Below are positions 1-8,721 of a stretch of DNA of 64,000 nt, piece after piece. This DNA is from JBBSAT01 sp044223665 (GTDB lineage: Bacteria > Myxococcota_A > Polyangia > Polyangiales > Sandaracinaceae): assembly GCA_044223665.1 (NCBI GenBank), contig JBGALT010000011.1:28704-92703 (forward strand), in the 5' to 3' direction. The stretch's first letter is position 1. Each line of letters begins with the position of its first letter. The position numbers and the translations under genes were made by a program. The notes beneath the pieces are model-generated. The model was not told the DNA's origin, did not search any database, and worked only from the letters and a program-made list of their open reading frames with translations.

Positions 1-116
1 GCGTTTCCGACACTCGCCGAGGGACCAACTACGTCGCAGGGACCGACGAACGACGAAGACCTCTCCGGGCCATTTCGCGGGGCGTCCTCACTGCGACAGG
101 CCCGTGAACAGGTACA

Positions 117-1136
117 TCATCCACGCCCGCTCGCGCGCTCGACCGGGCTCGCCTCGCTGGCGGTCGCGCCCGACGCCGCCGCAGGCGGTGCCCAGAAGTC
201 GTAGAAGTTGAACCAGTTGTCGGGCGCGAGCTTCGTGTAGTGCTCGAGCCGCTCTGCGTAGCGCCGCACCACCTCGCGCAGCGCGCCATCGCGATCCTTG
301 CGCGGCAGCTCGATCTTGTCGGCGAACGGCTCGCAGTAGAGGTCGTAGCGCTTGCTCCCGTGGCTGAGCCCGAACGTCAGGTACACGGGGCACTTCAGCA
401 TCGAGGCGAGCAGGAACGGCCCCGCCGGGAACGACGCCTCGGCGCCCAGGAAGGGCACGCGCACGACGCGGCCCCCGCTCGCGCCCGCCGGGACGCGATC
501 GCCCATGATCGCGACGATCGCGCCCTGCTCCACGAGCTCGCGCACGCGCAGCATCGAGTCGAGCCCGCCCTCGGGGTCGAGCTGCACGAGCTTGGCGGCG
601 CCGACCGGATCGAGCTGATCGAGCGCCTCGTTCAGCATGCGGGCGTTCTTCGTGTACACGACGGCATGGAGCGGCAGCCGCTCGTTCTCGCTCTGGCCGC
701 GCATCGCGTAGAAGCTGCCGACGTGACCGCCGAGGAGGATCGCGCCCTTCTTCCCGTCGCGCAGCGCCGAGAGGTAGTGCTGGCCCGTGCACGTGATCTC
801 GAAGAGCTTCGTCTTGCCGCGCACGAAGAAGAACGCATCGAGCGTGCAGAAGACGAAGCGCGAGAGGTGCGCGTACACCTCGCCGAAGCTCGCCTCGGCG
901 CCGCCGCGCAGGTGCGCGTAGTAGCCGCGGATCGCGCTGCGCACGCTCGGCGAGGTGAGCACGTAGTAGAGCGTGACGACGCGCGCGATCAGCCGCCCGA
1001 GCCCGCGACCGAGGAAGGTCGTGATCAGCACCGTGAGGCGGATCGCGAAGACGCCGCCGCGCTCGCGCGCATCGAGCCATCCCTCCGGGCGCGCGCCCGT
1101 GGGCGGCGGCGTGGTGCTCGCCTCCCCGCTCGTCAT
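117..1136 (-). CDS. LpxL/HtrB-like lysophospholipid acyltransferase family protein
   Basis: This 339-residue protein resembles the LpxL/HtrB acyltransferase family, membrane enzymes that move an acyl chain onto a lipid or glycolipid acceptor. The visible blocks are GGHVGSFYAMRG, then IMGDR followed by VPFLGAEASFPAGP and a late PVYLTFG, in the family order. In LpxL the first block is normally HX4(D/E); here the acidic position is a Tyr, which is odd. I place the start at the ATG at 1136 rather than further upstream because it overlaps the stop of the glycosyltransferase gene as ATGA, which implies coupling. Glycosyltransferase/LpxL-like pairs occur in aryl-polyene-type and glycolipid loci, but the rest of such a locus would lie left of the window, so the product is not known. 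Confidence 0.85.
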   Translation of the reverse strand: MTSGEASTTPPPTGARPEGWLDARERGGVFAIRLTVLITTFLGRGLGRLIARVVTLYYVLTSPSVRSAIRGYYAHLRGGAEASFGEVYAHLSRFVFCTLDAFFFVRGKTKLFEITCTGQHYLSALRDGKKGAILLGGHVGSFYAMRGQSENERLPLHAVVYTKNARMLNEALDQLDPVGAAKLVQLDPEGGLDSMLRVRELVEQGAIVAIMGDRVPAGASGGRVVRVPFLGAEASFPAGPFLLASMLKCPVYLTFGLSHGSKRYDLYCEPFADKIELPRKDRDGALREVVRRYAERLEHYTKLAPDNWFNFYDFWAPPAAASGATASEASPVERASGRG

Positions 1137-1876
1137 GGCGAGGGGAGCGCCAGCGGGCGCCGGAAGATCAGGTGCATCATGCGCCGCCACATCAAACGCG
1201 TGTGCATCTTGGCGATGAGCCAGTTGTCCTCGAACGCGCGCCAGTGCGAGACGCCGCCCTCGGCCGCCGTGAAGTAGCGCACGCGCGTCGGCACGTGGAT
1301 GAAGCGCAGGCCCTGCCACGCGAGGCGCACGACGATCTCGGGATCGAAGTCCATCCGATTGCCGATCGTGTGCGTGTCGAGCGAGGCCTGGATCGGGTAG
1401 ACGCGGAAGCCGCAGAGCGGATCGCCCACGCGGTCGTCGCCGACCTCGCGCCGCGTCCAGAAGATCGTGATGCGGCGCATGATCATGCGGTGACGCGGGG
1501 CCGTCTCGTCGAACACGGGCTGCCCGAGGATGACGGCGTCGGGGCTCTTCTCGGCGATCTCGAGGAACTTCCGCACGTCGTCGAGCGCGTGCTGCCCGTC
1601 GGCGTCGACCTGGATCGCGTGCGTGAAGCCGTGCTTCAGCGCGAGCTCGAAGCCCGTCTTCATCGCGCCGCCCTTGCCACCGTTCACCGCGCGGCGCGTG
1701 ACGATCGCGAGCTTCTCTTCGCCGAGCTTCTCGACCTCGCGCCGGTTGGCCTCGCCGCTCGCGTCGTCGACCACGACCACGTCGGGCAGGATCGTGCGCA
1801 CGGCCATGACGACGTCGCGGATCGTCCGCGGGTTGTCGTAGGTGGGGATCAGGACGCAGGGCCGGAACGGGCTCAT
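1133..1876 (-). CDS. Family 2 glycosyltransferase (dolichyl/polyprenyl-phosphate type)
   Basis: The 247-residue protein is a cytoplasmic GT-A fold enzyme of family GT2. It opens with VLIPTYDNPRTI, has VVVVDDAS near residue 35 (nucleotide binding) and the metal-binding QVDADGQH near residue 93, followed by GDPLCGFRVYP and a basic C-terminus. There is no long hydrophobic C-terminal segment, so it is the short, soluble type. It is the upstream gene of a two-gene unit with the LpxL-like acyltransferase (ATGA overlap), which suggests both act on the same lipid-linked acceptor. The sugar donor and acceptor cannot be read from the sequence. Confidence 0.9.
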   Translation of the reverse strand: MSPFRPCVLIPTYDNPRTIRDVVMAVRTILPDVVVVDDASGEANRREVEKLGEEKLAIVTRRAVNGGKGGAMKTGFELALKHGFTHAIQVDADGQHALDDVRKFLEIAEKSPDAVILGQPVFDETAPRHRMIMRRITIFWTRREVGDDRVGDPLCGFRVYPIQASLDTHTIGNRMDFDPEIVVRLAWQGLRFIHVPTRVRYFTAAEGGVSHWRAFEDNWLIAKMHTRLMWRRMMHLIFRRPLALPSP

Positions 1877-1969
1877 GGCGGAAGGCGGAGCGTCATACCA
1901 CCGCGGTGCGCGACGAGCGACCGTGGGCCCAGTCGAGCACGGTGCCCGGCCGGCGCGACGGCCACCGGC

Positions 1970-3331
1970 TCAGCGGAAGACCGTGAAGACGTCGAACGCG
2001 CCGTTGGTGTCGCCCGGGAGGAAGTTCGTCGCCGCCGACTCGAACACGATGCACCGGCCGTCGGCCGACATGTTGGGTCGCCGGCTCGCGCCGTTGCCCT
2101 GGATGTCGTCGACGGTGATGCGCTCCGTCGTCGCCAGCGTGCGGTCACGGACGAACACGTCCTCGACGGCGTTCGTATCGCCCGGAACGAGGTTCGTCGC
2201 GGCGCTCGACCACACGACGTAGCGACCGTCGGAGGTGACGCCGAGGCCCTCGGTGTACACGGCCGCATCGGCCTGCTCTTCGCCGTCGCCCACGCTCGCC
2301 CGCTCGACGGCGCCGCTGGCACGGGACCACAGGAAGACGTCGTACGCATCGTTCGTGTCGCCGGCCACGAGGTTCCGTGCCTCCGAAGCGAACACGACCC
2401 ACGCGCCGTCGCCCGTGATCACCGGCAGCGAGTACGAGTCGGCATCCGGATCTCCTCCGCCCACCGCCTCCGAGACCCGGATCGTGGTGCCCTGCGCGCG
2501 ATCGTGGACGAAGACGTCGAAGTAGCTCGACGTCTTGCCCACGACCATCGTGGTCGCCCGCGACACGAACGAGACGTAGCGGCCGTCGTCGGAGATGCGC
2601 GGGAGAAACGACGCGGCGTTTCCCTGGGCTCCATCGCTCGCGATGCTCACGCGCGCGGTGGCGCCCGAGACGCGATCCCGCACGAAGACGTCGCTCGCGG
2701 CGTTGGTGTCGCCCGGGACGAGGTCATCGGCCTCGGACTGGAACACGACGAAGCGCCCGTCCGGCGTGACGTCGGGATAGGTGGATGGGCCGTTTCCCGC
2801 ACCGCCCGCGAGGCTCACGCTGACGAGCTCGGTGGTGCCCGTGAAGAAGTCGCGAAGGAAGACGTCGTTGTCGGCGTTGGTGTCGAGGCCCGCGGGCGCG
2901 AGGTTCGTCGCGAACGAGTTGAAGACCACGAAGCGCCCGTCGGCCGATACCTCGGCCTTGTCGCTCGAGCCGTCGGCGAGCTCGCCACTCGACGACACGC
3001 TCACGAGCACCGTCTCCCGCGCCACACGATCGCGTCGGAACACGTCGATGCGACCATTCGTGTCGTCGGCGACCAGGTTCGACGCGGCCGAGACGAACAC
3101 GACGTAGCGACCCGTGCCTCCGCGCTCGCTCGTCGTCGCGAAGTAGCTGTCACCGGGGGCGCCGACGAAATCGCCCGGCACGCTCGTCTCCGCGCCGAGG
3201 GGCTCGAGCGCGACGAACGCGTCGTAGCAGCCCGAGAGTAAGAGCGGCATCGAAAGAGCGATGAGGAGTGCGCGAGGCGTAGTGGTAGGGGGCACGAGTG
3301 TCCGGCACGCGACGGCGGCCGCGCGGCTCAT
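1970..3331 (-). CDS. TolB/PD40-like beta-propeller lipoprotein with seven repeats
   Basis: A 453-residue exported lipoprotein. The start at 3331 gives an N-terminal hydrophobic stretch ending in the lipobox LLLSGC. The rest is about seven repeats of roughly 60 residues. Each pairs a DGRxVxF-type strand (SADGRFVVF, TPDGRFVVF, SDDGRYVSF and so on) with a segment like TNLVPGDTN then DVFVRDR. Seven such units fit a closed seven-bladed propeller. No enzymatic residues are apparent; a binding or scaffold role at the cell surface or in the periplasm is inferred. It is divergent from the sigma/FecR operon, separated by about 125 bases that should hold both promoters. Confidence 0.85.
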   Translation of the reverse strand: MSRAAAVACRTLVPPTTTPRALLIALSMPLLLSGCYDAFVALEPLGAETSVPGDFVGAPGDSYFATTSERGGTGRYVVFVSAASNLVADDTNGRIDVFRRDRVARETVLVSVSSSGELADGSSDKAEVSADGRFVVFNSFATNLAPAGLDTNADNDVFLRDFFTGTTELVSVSLAGGAGNGPSTYPDVTPDGRFVVFQSEADDLVPGDTNAASDVFVRDRVSGATARVSIASDGAQGNAASFLPRISDDGRYVSFVSRATTMVVGKTSSYFDVFVHDRAQGTTIRVSEAVGGGDPDADSYSLPVITGDGAWVVFASEARNLVAGDTNDAYDVFLWSRASGAVERASVGDGEEQADAAVYTEGLGVTSDGRYVVWSSAATNLVPGDTNAVEDVFVRDRTLATTERITVDDIQGNGASRRPNMSADGRCIVFESAATNFLPGDTNGAFDVFTVFR

Positions 3332-3455
3332 GATCTTGCCGCAGATGGGGCTCGGAGGGCGGTTCTCCGGTTTCGCGGGCTCGGGTGAGCCGTTCGGACA
3401 CGCTCGGGCGCCAGACCTCACGAGAGCCTATCCACGCGCGCTCGACGACGTCACG

Positions 3456-4061
3456 ATGACCCCGAAGCCCATGCCGAGAATCGAGCCGAAAGCGCCCCGG
3501 GTGCGGCGTCTCGCGCCCGGTCCGAGCGACTCGGAGCTGGTGTTGCGGGCGCGGCGAGTGAGTCGTGGGCGCAGGCGGCGATCTTCCGCCGTCACGCCGA
3601 GGACGTGACGAACGTCGTGACGCGCCTGCTCGGTCGGTTGGGCGATGCGGACGACATCGTCCAGGACGTTCGTGGACGCCTTCTCGAGCCTGTCGTCCCT
3701 CCGCGAGCCGGCGGCGCTCCGCAGCTGGCTCCTCGGCATCGCGGTCCGTCGCGTCCGCCGGCGCATCCGGCGCACGCAGCTGCTCCGGCGCCTGGGGCTC
3801 GACCGGGGCGCGGACGACGCGACGCTGGCCGCGAGCGTCGATCCGAACGCGAGCCCGGAGGTGCAGGCCGAGCTCGCGCTCGTCGATCGCGTCCTCGGCA
3901 CCGTGAGCGCCGACGCGCGCGTCGCCTGGATGTTGCGCCGGGTCGAAGGTGAGGAGCTCACGACGGTCGCGAGCGCGATCGGGGTCTCGCTCGCCACCGT
4001 GAAACGTCGCATCGCCGAGGTCGACACCGTCCTCGAGCGCCACGGATGGGGTGCGTCGTGA
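3456..4061 (+). pseudogene. ECF-type RNA polymerase sigma factor, interrupted by two compensating frame changes
   Basis: Read through two frame changes this is an extracytoplasmic-function sigma factor of about 200 residues. From ATG 3456 the frame gives a leader ending SDSELVLRA; near 3552 the coding sense moves to another frame giving ESWAQAAIFRRHAEDV and GDADDIVQD (region 2); near 3670 it returns to the first frame with FVDAFSSL and then a clear region 4 (LTTVASAIGVSLATVKRRI). The first frame has a TGA at 3606-3608, and the middle frame runs out at 3952 without region 4. The stop overlaps the FecR start as GTGA, as in an intact operon. Either the gene is decaying or the assembly has two small indels; the preserved downstream overlap makes sequence error quite plausible. 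Confidence 0.7.
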
Positions 4062-5242
4062 AGACGTCGGGCAAACCGCTTCGCGCCTCTCTCGTCGGTC
4101 GCTTCGACCCGTCGCGCGAGCAGCGATTGTGGGCCGGCGTGCAGACGAGGCAGGACCGGCGACGGGTGCGGCGAGCGATCGGCTCGGGCGCGCTCGCGCT
4201 CAGCATGCTCGCGCTCGCGCTCGTGGTCGGGATGCGCTGGCTCGATCCGGGCGCGCTGACCCTGGCCGATGGCTCGCCGATCGCACGCGCACGAGCGGTC
4301 GAGAGCACGCGCACGCTCGAGCTCTCCGACGGCTCGGTCATCGCCCTCTTGGCAGGCACCGAGATCGCGCCGGGTCGGAACGACGGGAGCCACTTCGATC
4401 TCACGCTCCTCGAGGGCGACGGGAGCTTCTGGGTCGTCCCCGATGGGCCGCGGCGCTGGCGCATCGACACGACGCTCGGCGTCGTCGAAGTGGTGGGGAC
4501 GATCTTCCGCGTTCACGCGACGAGCGACGTGCTCGACGTGGAGGTCGAGCACGGTCGGGTGCAGGTGACGAGCGACTATCTCTCGCCCGAGCATGTGCGC
4601 TCCCTCGGGCCGGGCGAGCGCGTGCACATCGAGCGGCCACGCGTCGCCTCGAGCGACTCGGCCGGCCCCCCCAGCGCCGCGCCGGAGGGCACCCTCCCCG
4701 CGGTCGAGAGCGATCCCTCCCCCGAGGGTCCGGTACCGGTCGCGCACGCGAGCACGCCCCGCACCTCACGCGCGCCCGCCCGGTCGTGGCGTCAGGCCGC
4801 CGACGACGGGCGCTACGACGAGGCCTACTCACTCGCGCTCCCCGAGATCGACGAGGTGACCGCGCACGGAAGCGCCGACGATCTCCTCTCTCTTGCCGAC
4901 GCGGCGCGGCTCTCCGGCCACTCCCGCGCCGCAGTCGATCCGCTCGAGCGCCTGCTCGCTCGCTTTCCGGGAACGCCGGAGGCGGGCTTGGGAGCCGTCA
5001 CGCTGGCCCGTCTCGAGATGGACGTGCTCCATCGGCCCGAGCGCGCGATCGACGCCCTCGATCACACGCGCGGCCTCGCCATCCCGACCGCGCTCCGGGA
5101 CGAGGTGGACGCGCGCCGGTTCGAAGCGCTCGAGGCGGCGGGGCACCACGAACGAGCCGTGATCGAGGCGCGCCATTACCTGGAGCTCCACGAGACGGGC
5201 CGCTTCGCGGCGCGGGCCGCGGCGATCTCGAGCGCACCGTGA
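4058..5242 (+). CDS. FecR-domain anti-sigma factor with C-terminal helical repeats
   Basis: A 394-residue single-pass membrane protein. The GTG at 4058 overlaps the sigma-factor stop (GTGA). Residues about 1-40 are cytoplasmic and basic, 42-62 form one transmembrane helix, and 65-190 are a FecR domain (ELSDGSVIALLAGTEI, TTLGVVEVVGTIFRV, LGPGERVHIE). A Pro/Ser-rich linker follows, then a TPR-like alpha-helical region from about 240 to the end. FecR proteins hold or activate an ECF sigma factor in response to an outer-membrane signal; the adjoining sigma and outer-membrane-type genes fit that. The helical C-terminus goes beyond the plain FecR domain and may contact another periplasmic partner. 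Confidence 0.88.
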   Translation: MKTSGKPLRASLVGRFDPSREQRLWAGVQTRQDRRRVRRAIGSGALALSMLALALVVGMRWLDPGALTLADGSPIARARAVESTRTLELSDGSVIALLAGTEIAPGRNDGSHFDLTLLEGDGSFWVVPDGPRRWRIDTTLGVVEVVGTIFRVHATSDVLDVEVEHGRVQVTSDYLSPEHVRSLGPGERVHIERPRVASSDSAGPPSAAPEGTLPAVESDPSPEGPVPVAHASTPRTSRAPARSWRQAADDGRYDEAYSLALPEIDEVTAHGSADDLLSLADAARLSGHSRAAVDPLERLLARFPGTPEAGLGAVTLARLEMDVLHRPERAIDALDHTRGLAIPTALRDEVDARRFEALEAAGHHERAVIEARHYLELHETGRFAARAAAISSAP

Positions 5243-6333
5243 CGCGCGACGCCGTGGGTCTCGGCGTCGGCCTCGGCGCGCTCGGGCTCGCCTCCGCCTT
5301 CGCGCTCCTCGTCGACGCCGGGCCTGCCGAGGCCCAAGCGGGCTCGAGCGAGCTGACGATCGAGGTGAGCGAGACGTGCCTGCCGGAGGGCTGGTCCGCG
5401 CAGGCGGTGCAGCATCAGCTCGACGTGGAGCTCGCGGACGCGAGGCGCGATCCCGCGCTGCCGCCACCTCCCCCGCTCCGGCTCCGAGCGCTCGCCTGCG
5501 GCGACGCCGACCACTTCGTCCTCGAGGCGATCGAGCCGGAGGAGGGCGCCGCGAGAGAGATCGCGCTCGACGCCGTGCCCGCATCGCTGCGGCTGCGCGC
5601 GCTCGCCATGATTGCCGCCGAGGTCGCGCGGTCGGTCCTGCGAGGCGAGCCGCTCGCAACGCCGACAGCGCCGGAAGCGGCGCCCGAGCCCGAGCCCGAG
5701 GCCGCGCTAGCGCCCGCAGAGCCCGCGCTCGCTTCGGTCGTACTGGGGACCCCCCGATCGCCGCCGCGACCGGACGAGCGAGCCCAGGCGCTCGGGTCGC
5801 CGCAGATTCCACCCCGACGTCCGCGCTTCGTGCTCGCCGCATCGCTTCCCGTCGTCCTCGTGGAGGGCCCGGTCGTCGGCGTCGGCGGCGGCATCGAAGC
5901 GCGCTGGATCGTCCCGACCTTCGTCGATCTCTCGCTCGTGCTCGCGCCGCGCATCCTCGATGCGCACGCCAGCTCGTCGCTCGGCGAAGTATCGCTCGCG
6001 GCGGTCGACATCGCGCTCGGCGCGGCGCTCGGCGGCCGCCTCGGCCCGCTCCTCGTGGGAGGCGGCGTCGGGCTCAGCGTCGGATGGGCGAGGCTCGAAG
6101 GGCACCCGATCGACGCGCGCGCCATCGGCCACGCGCGGGAGTCGACGACGTGGCTGCTCCCGGTGTGGGTCGACCTCGCGCTGGTGCTCGACCCGTTCTG
6201 GATCGGCTTGCGGATCGGCGCCGACGTGGCGCTGAGCGCCTCACAAGCGCTGGTGCTGGGAGACGTCACCCTCTCGCAGGCTCCGGTCTCTGGCTCGGCG
6301 ACGGCGTCGTTCGGCGTGACGCTTCCGTTCTGA
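5239..6333 (+). CDS. Exported protein, putative outer-membrane beta-barrel partner of the FecR system
   Basis: The 364-residue protein starts at a GTG that overlaps the FecR stop as GTGA. It has a signal-like N-terminus (hydrophobic residues about 6-25, then AEAQA), a small N-terminal domain of about 130 residues, a Pro/Glu/Ala-rich linker (about 135-185), and a C-terminal region of alternating hydrophobic strands that ends in Phe (SFGVTLPF), typical of outer-membrane barrels. I recognise no named family. As the third gene of the sigma / anti-sigma / envelope-protein operon it could be a sensor or the main output. The strand pattern supports a membrane barrel but I cannot assign the topology. 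Confidence 0.75.
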   Translation: MTRDAVGLGVGLGALGLASAFALLVDAGPAEAQAGSSELTIEVSETCLPEGWSAQAVQHQLDVELADARRDPALPPPPPLRLRALACGDADHFVLEAIEPEEGAAREIALDAVPASLRLRALAMIAAEVARSVLRGEPLATPTAPEAAPEPEPEAALAPAEPALASVVLGTPRSPPRPDERAQALGSPQIPPRRPRFVLAASLPVVLVEGPVVGVGGGIEARWIVPTFVDLSLVLAPRILDAHASSSLGEVSLAAVDIALGAALGGRLGPLLVGGGVGLSVGWARLEGHPIDARAIGHARESTTWLLPVWVDLALVLDPFWIGLRIGADVALSASQALVLGDVTLSQAPVSGSATASFGVTLPF

Positions 6334-6391
6334 CGGCCTGCACGACCGGTCCGCGGACCGCGCTTGACCGGCCTGGGGATCGCCCCCGAGC

Positions 6392-8626
6392 ATGAGGGGA
6401 ATGAAGGCCTGGCGCCCCGCGCTCGCGCTCGTCGCGGCCCTCGCGCTCGTCGTGAGCTGCTCGCCGGCGCCGAGCTCTCTCGCGGTGCAGCTCCGCACCG
6501 ACCTCGCGCCCGTGCGCGAGTTCGACGCCATCTCGGTCTCGGTCGTCTCAGGCGCAGGCGCGCCGCGGACGGACGAGCTCGTGATCGACGGGACGCGGAG
6601 CTTCGCGCGGCCGGCACGCCTGGCCGAGCTCGTCGACCTGCCGGACGGCACCTACCGCGTCGTGGTCACGCTCCGGCTCGGCGGCACCGTCGTGCAGACG
6701 CAGCCGCGACGCGTGGAGGTCCACGGTGCGACCACCGTCACCGTCTCGGTCACGCGCGACTGCGCCGGCATCGCGTGCCCGTCGGCGAGCGAGCCCGCGG
6801 CCGAGGCCTGCCTCGGGGGGCGCTGTGTGGATCCGGGCTGCGGCGAGGAAGGGCAGCCCGCTTGCGGTGGCGAGTGCGCCTCCGACGTGGACTGCCCGGC
6901 CTCGGGCGTCGCGTGCGTCGTGCCGCGCTGCGTGTCGGGCGTCTGCTTCGCGGAAGCGGACGACACGCGCTGCATGCCAGGCGAGCTCTGCGACACCGAG
7001 CTCGGCTGCGGCGGGCACGTGCCGCTCGCGGCACCCATCGTGCGCATGCCCGCGAACGGCTTCGACACCGGTAGCCCCTTCGACGCCGACGGCGCGCACC
7101 CGCAGGCCGGCCGCTATCTCGAGATGCGCTGGCTCGAGGTCGCGGGCGCCTCGAGCTACGAGGTGCAGCTCGACGACTCGTGCGAGATCGCGACCTACGA
7201 GACGTGCGCGTTCCCGAGCCCCGAAGTGGTCGACCACAGCCCGCGCATCGACTGGCGCGTCGGCCCCCTCGACGTCTCGCTGGTGGCGCCCGTCGGGCGG
7301 CGCTACTTCCTGCGCGTCCGCGCGTGCGGCGCGAGCGCGAGCGACTGCGGCGCCTGGTCGGACGTCCGCTACGTCGACGTCGGGCGACAGCCCACCGATC
7401 TCGACCGCGACGGCTACGCCGACGTGCTCGTGGGCGTGCCCGACACGCCCAGCGTGGGCGCGATCGACGTGCACCGCGGGCGCGCGACCGGGATCGAGAC
7501 GCAAGCGGGTCGCTCCGTGCGCAACTCCGTGCCCTCGACGCGGTTCGGCTTCGCGCTCGCCGTCGGGGACTTCTCGGAGAGCGGTCTGCCCGCGATCGTC
7601 GCAACGCGCATGGACAGCGCGAGCAACACGCAGGGCACCGTCACGCTCGAGCTCTCGTCCCCCACGCGCACCGAGACGATCCCCGATCCGGGCCTGCCGC
7701 GCGATCAAGGCTTCGGCACGTCGCTCGCCGTCGGTGATCTCGACGCCGATGGCTACGACGACCTCGCCGTCGGCGCGCCTCGTCTTCCGGGCGTCGCGAG
7801 CCGCTCGGGCGGCGTCTACGTGTTCCACGGCAGCGCGAGCGGCCTGGTGATGACCTCGCCAGAGCTCGTGCAGGTCGACGATCTCGAGCACGGCGGGCTC
7901 GGGCGCTCGCTCGCGATCGGCGATCTCGATGGCGACGGAGTCGCCGATCTGGCCGCGAGCGCGCCGCAGCAGCCCACCTCGAGCAGCTCCGGCGCCGGCG
8001 TGGTGTACGTGTTCCGCGGCCGGCGTCGGGCGTCGCTCGATCTCGCGCCGTGGTGGCGGCTCGAAGGGCCCACGCACGCGGCCGACGCCGAGTTCGGCGC
8101 GCAGATCGCGCTCGGCGATCTGAGCGGCGACGGCATCGTCGATCTGCTGATCGGTGCGCCGCAGGAGCAGCCGACCGCCGGGACGTACACGGGCGCGGCC
8201 TATCGCGTGGATGGGGCCTCCGCGGGCGCGCTCGTGCGCATCGATCCGCCGACGGGAGGCACCCAGTTCTTCGGACGATCGGTCGCGATCGTGCGCGGCA
8301 TCGCGCGCGACGAGCGGGCTGCGGCGCTGCTCGGCGCGCCCTACGGCAACGGCGCGGCGGGCGCCGTGTACCGCTACTACGACGGCGTGGTGACGGAGCT
8401 GCCGACCCCGGCGATCGCGGGCGCGCAGCTCGGCTGGGCCGTGGCCGACGCGGGAGACACCGATGGCGACGGCCTCGACGAAGCGGTCGCAGGCGGTCCC
8501 CAGGCGCCGGGCGGCGGCACGGTCGTGCTCTTCGCCGGCGACGTGACGAGCGCGACCACGTCGACCCCGCTCACGGCGTTCATCGCGATGGCCGGCGATC
8601 ACTACGGCTGGGCCTTCGCGCGCTGA
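6392..8626 (+). CDS. FG-GAP repeat (integrin-alpha-like) lipoprotein with Cys-rich N-terminal module
   Basis: A 744-residue lipoprotein: hydrophobic leader with lipobox ending VVSC at residue 23. Residues about 25-125 are a beta-rich domain ending in a TRDC motif, followed by a Cys-rich stretch (about 125-210; CLGGRCVDPGC, CASDVDCP, ELGCG). Next comes a fibronectin-like segment with YFLRVRAC, and from about 335 on at least five FG-GAP repeats with calcium-loop cores (DRDGYADVLVG, DLDADGYDDLAVGAP, DLDGDGVADLAASAP, DLSGDGIVDLLIGAP, DTDGDGLDEAVAGGP). FG-GAP propellers are extracellular, metal-stabilised binding domains. The N-terminal module is shared with the lipoprotein at 52216-53598. An ATG at 6401 is an alternative start. 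Confidence 0.88.
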   Translation: MRGMKAWRPALALVAALALVVSCSPAPSSLAVQLRTDLAPVREFDAISVSVVSGAGAPRTDELVIDGTRSFARPARLAELVDLPDGTYRVVVTLRLGGTVVQTQPRRVEVHGATTVTVSVTRDCAGIACPSASEPAAEACLGGRCVDPGCGEEGQPACGGECASDVDCPASGVACVVPRCVSGVCFAEADDTRCMPGELCDTELGCGGHVPLAAPIVRMPANGFDTGSPFDADGAHPQAGRYLEMRWLEVAGASSYEVQLDDSCEIATYETCAFPSPEVVDHSPRIDWRVGPLDVSLVAPVGRRYFLRVRACGASASDCGAWSDVRYVDVGRQPTDLDRDGYADVLVGVPDTPSVGAIDVHRGRATGIETQAGRSVRNSVPSTRFGFALAVGDFSESGLPAIVATRMDSASNTQGTVTLELSSPTRTETIPDPGLPRDQGFGTSLAVGDLDADGYDDLAVGAPRLPGVASRSGGVYVFHGSASGLVMTSPELVQVDDLEHGGLGRSLAIGDLDGDGVADLAASAPQQPTSSSSGAGVVYVFRGRRRASLDLAPWWRLEGPTHAADAEFGAQIALGDLSGDGIVDLLIGAPQEQPTAGTYTGAAYRVDGASAGALVRIDPPTGGTQFFGRSVAIVRGIARDERAAALLGAPYGNGAAGAVYRYYDGVVTELPTPAIAGAQLGWAVADAGDTDGDGLDEAVAGGPQAPGGGTVVLFAGDVTSATTSTPLTAFIAMAGDHYGWAFAR

Positions 8627-8721
8627 CGACGCGGGTCGACCGCTCTCGGCCTCGTCGAACGGCGTCACGCACCGGAGATCCTTTTCCGAGGCCGCCCGTC
8701 GTAGCGAGGCGGAGGTTCTGC

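Noticed and set aside
1..116. Ten-codon frame overlapping the acyltransferase stop by ATGA
   Set aside because: MMYLFTGLSQ is too short with no ribosome binding site or conserved feature that would support it.
1172..3241. Long plus-strand open frame opposite the glycosyltransferase and propeller genes
   Set aside because: Its translation is an Arg/His/Val-rich string with no domain, antisense to recognisable genes; such frames are normal in GC-rich DNA. Many similar ones across the window were dropped for the same reason.
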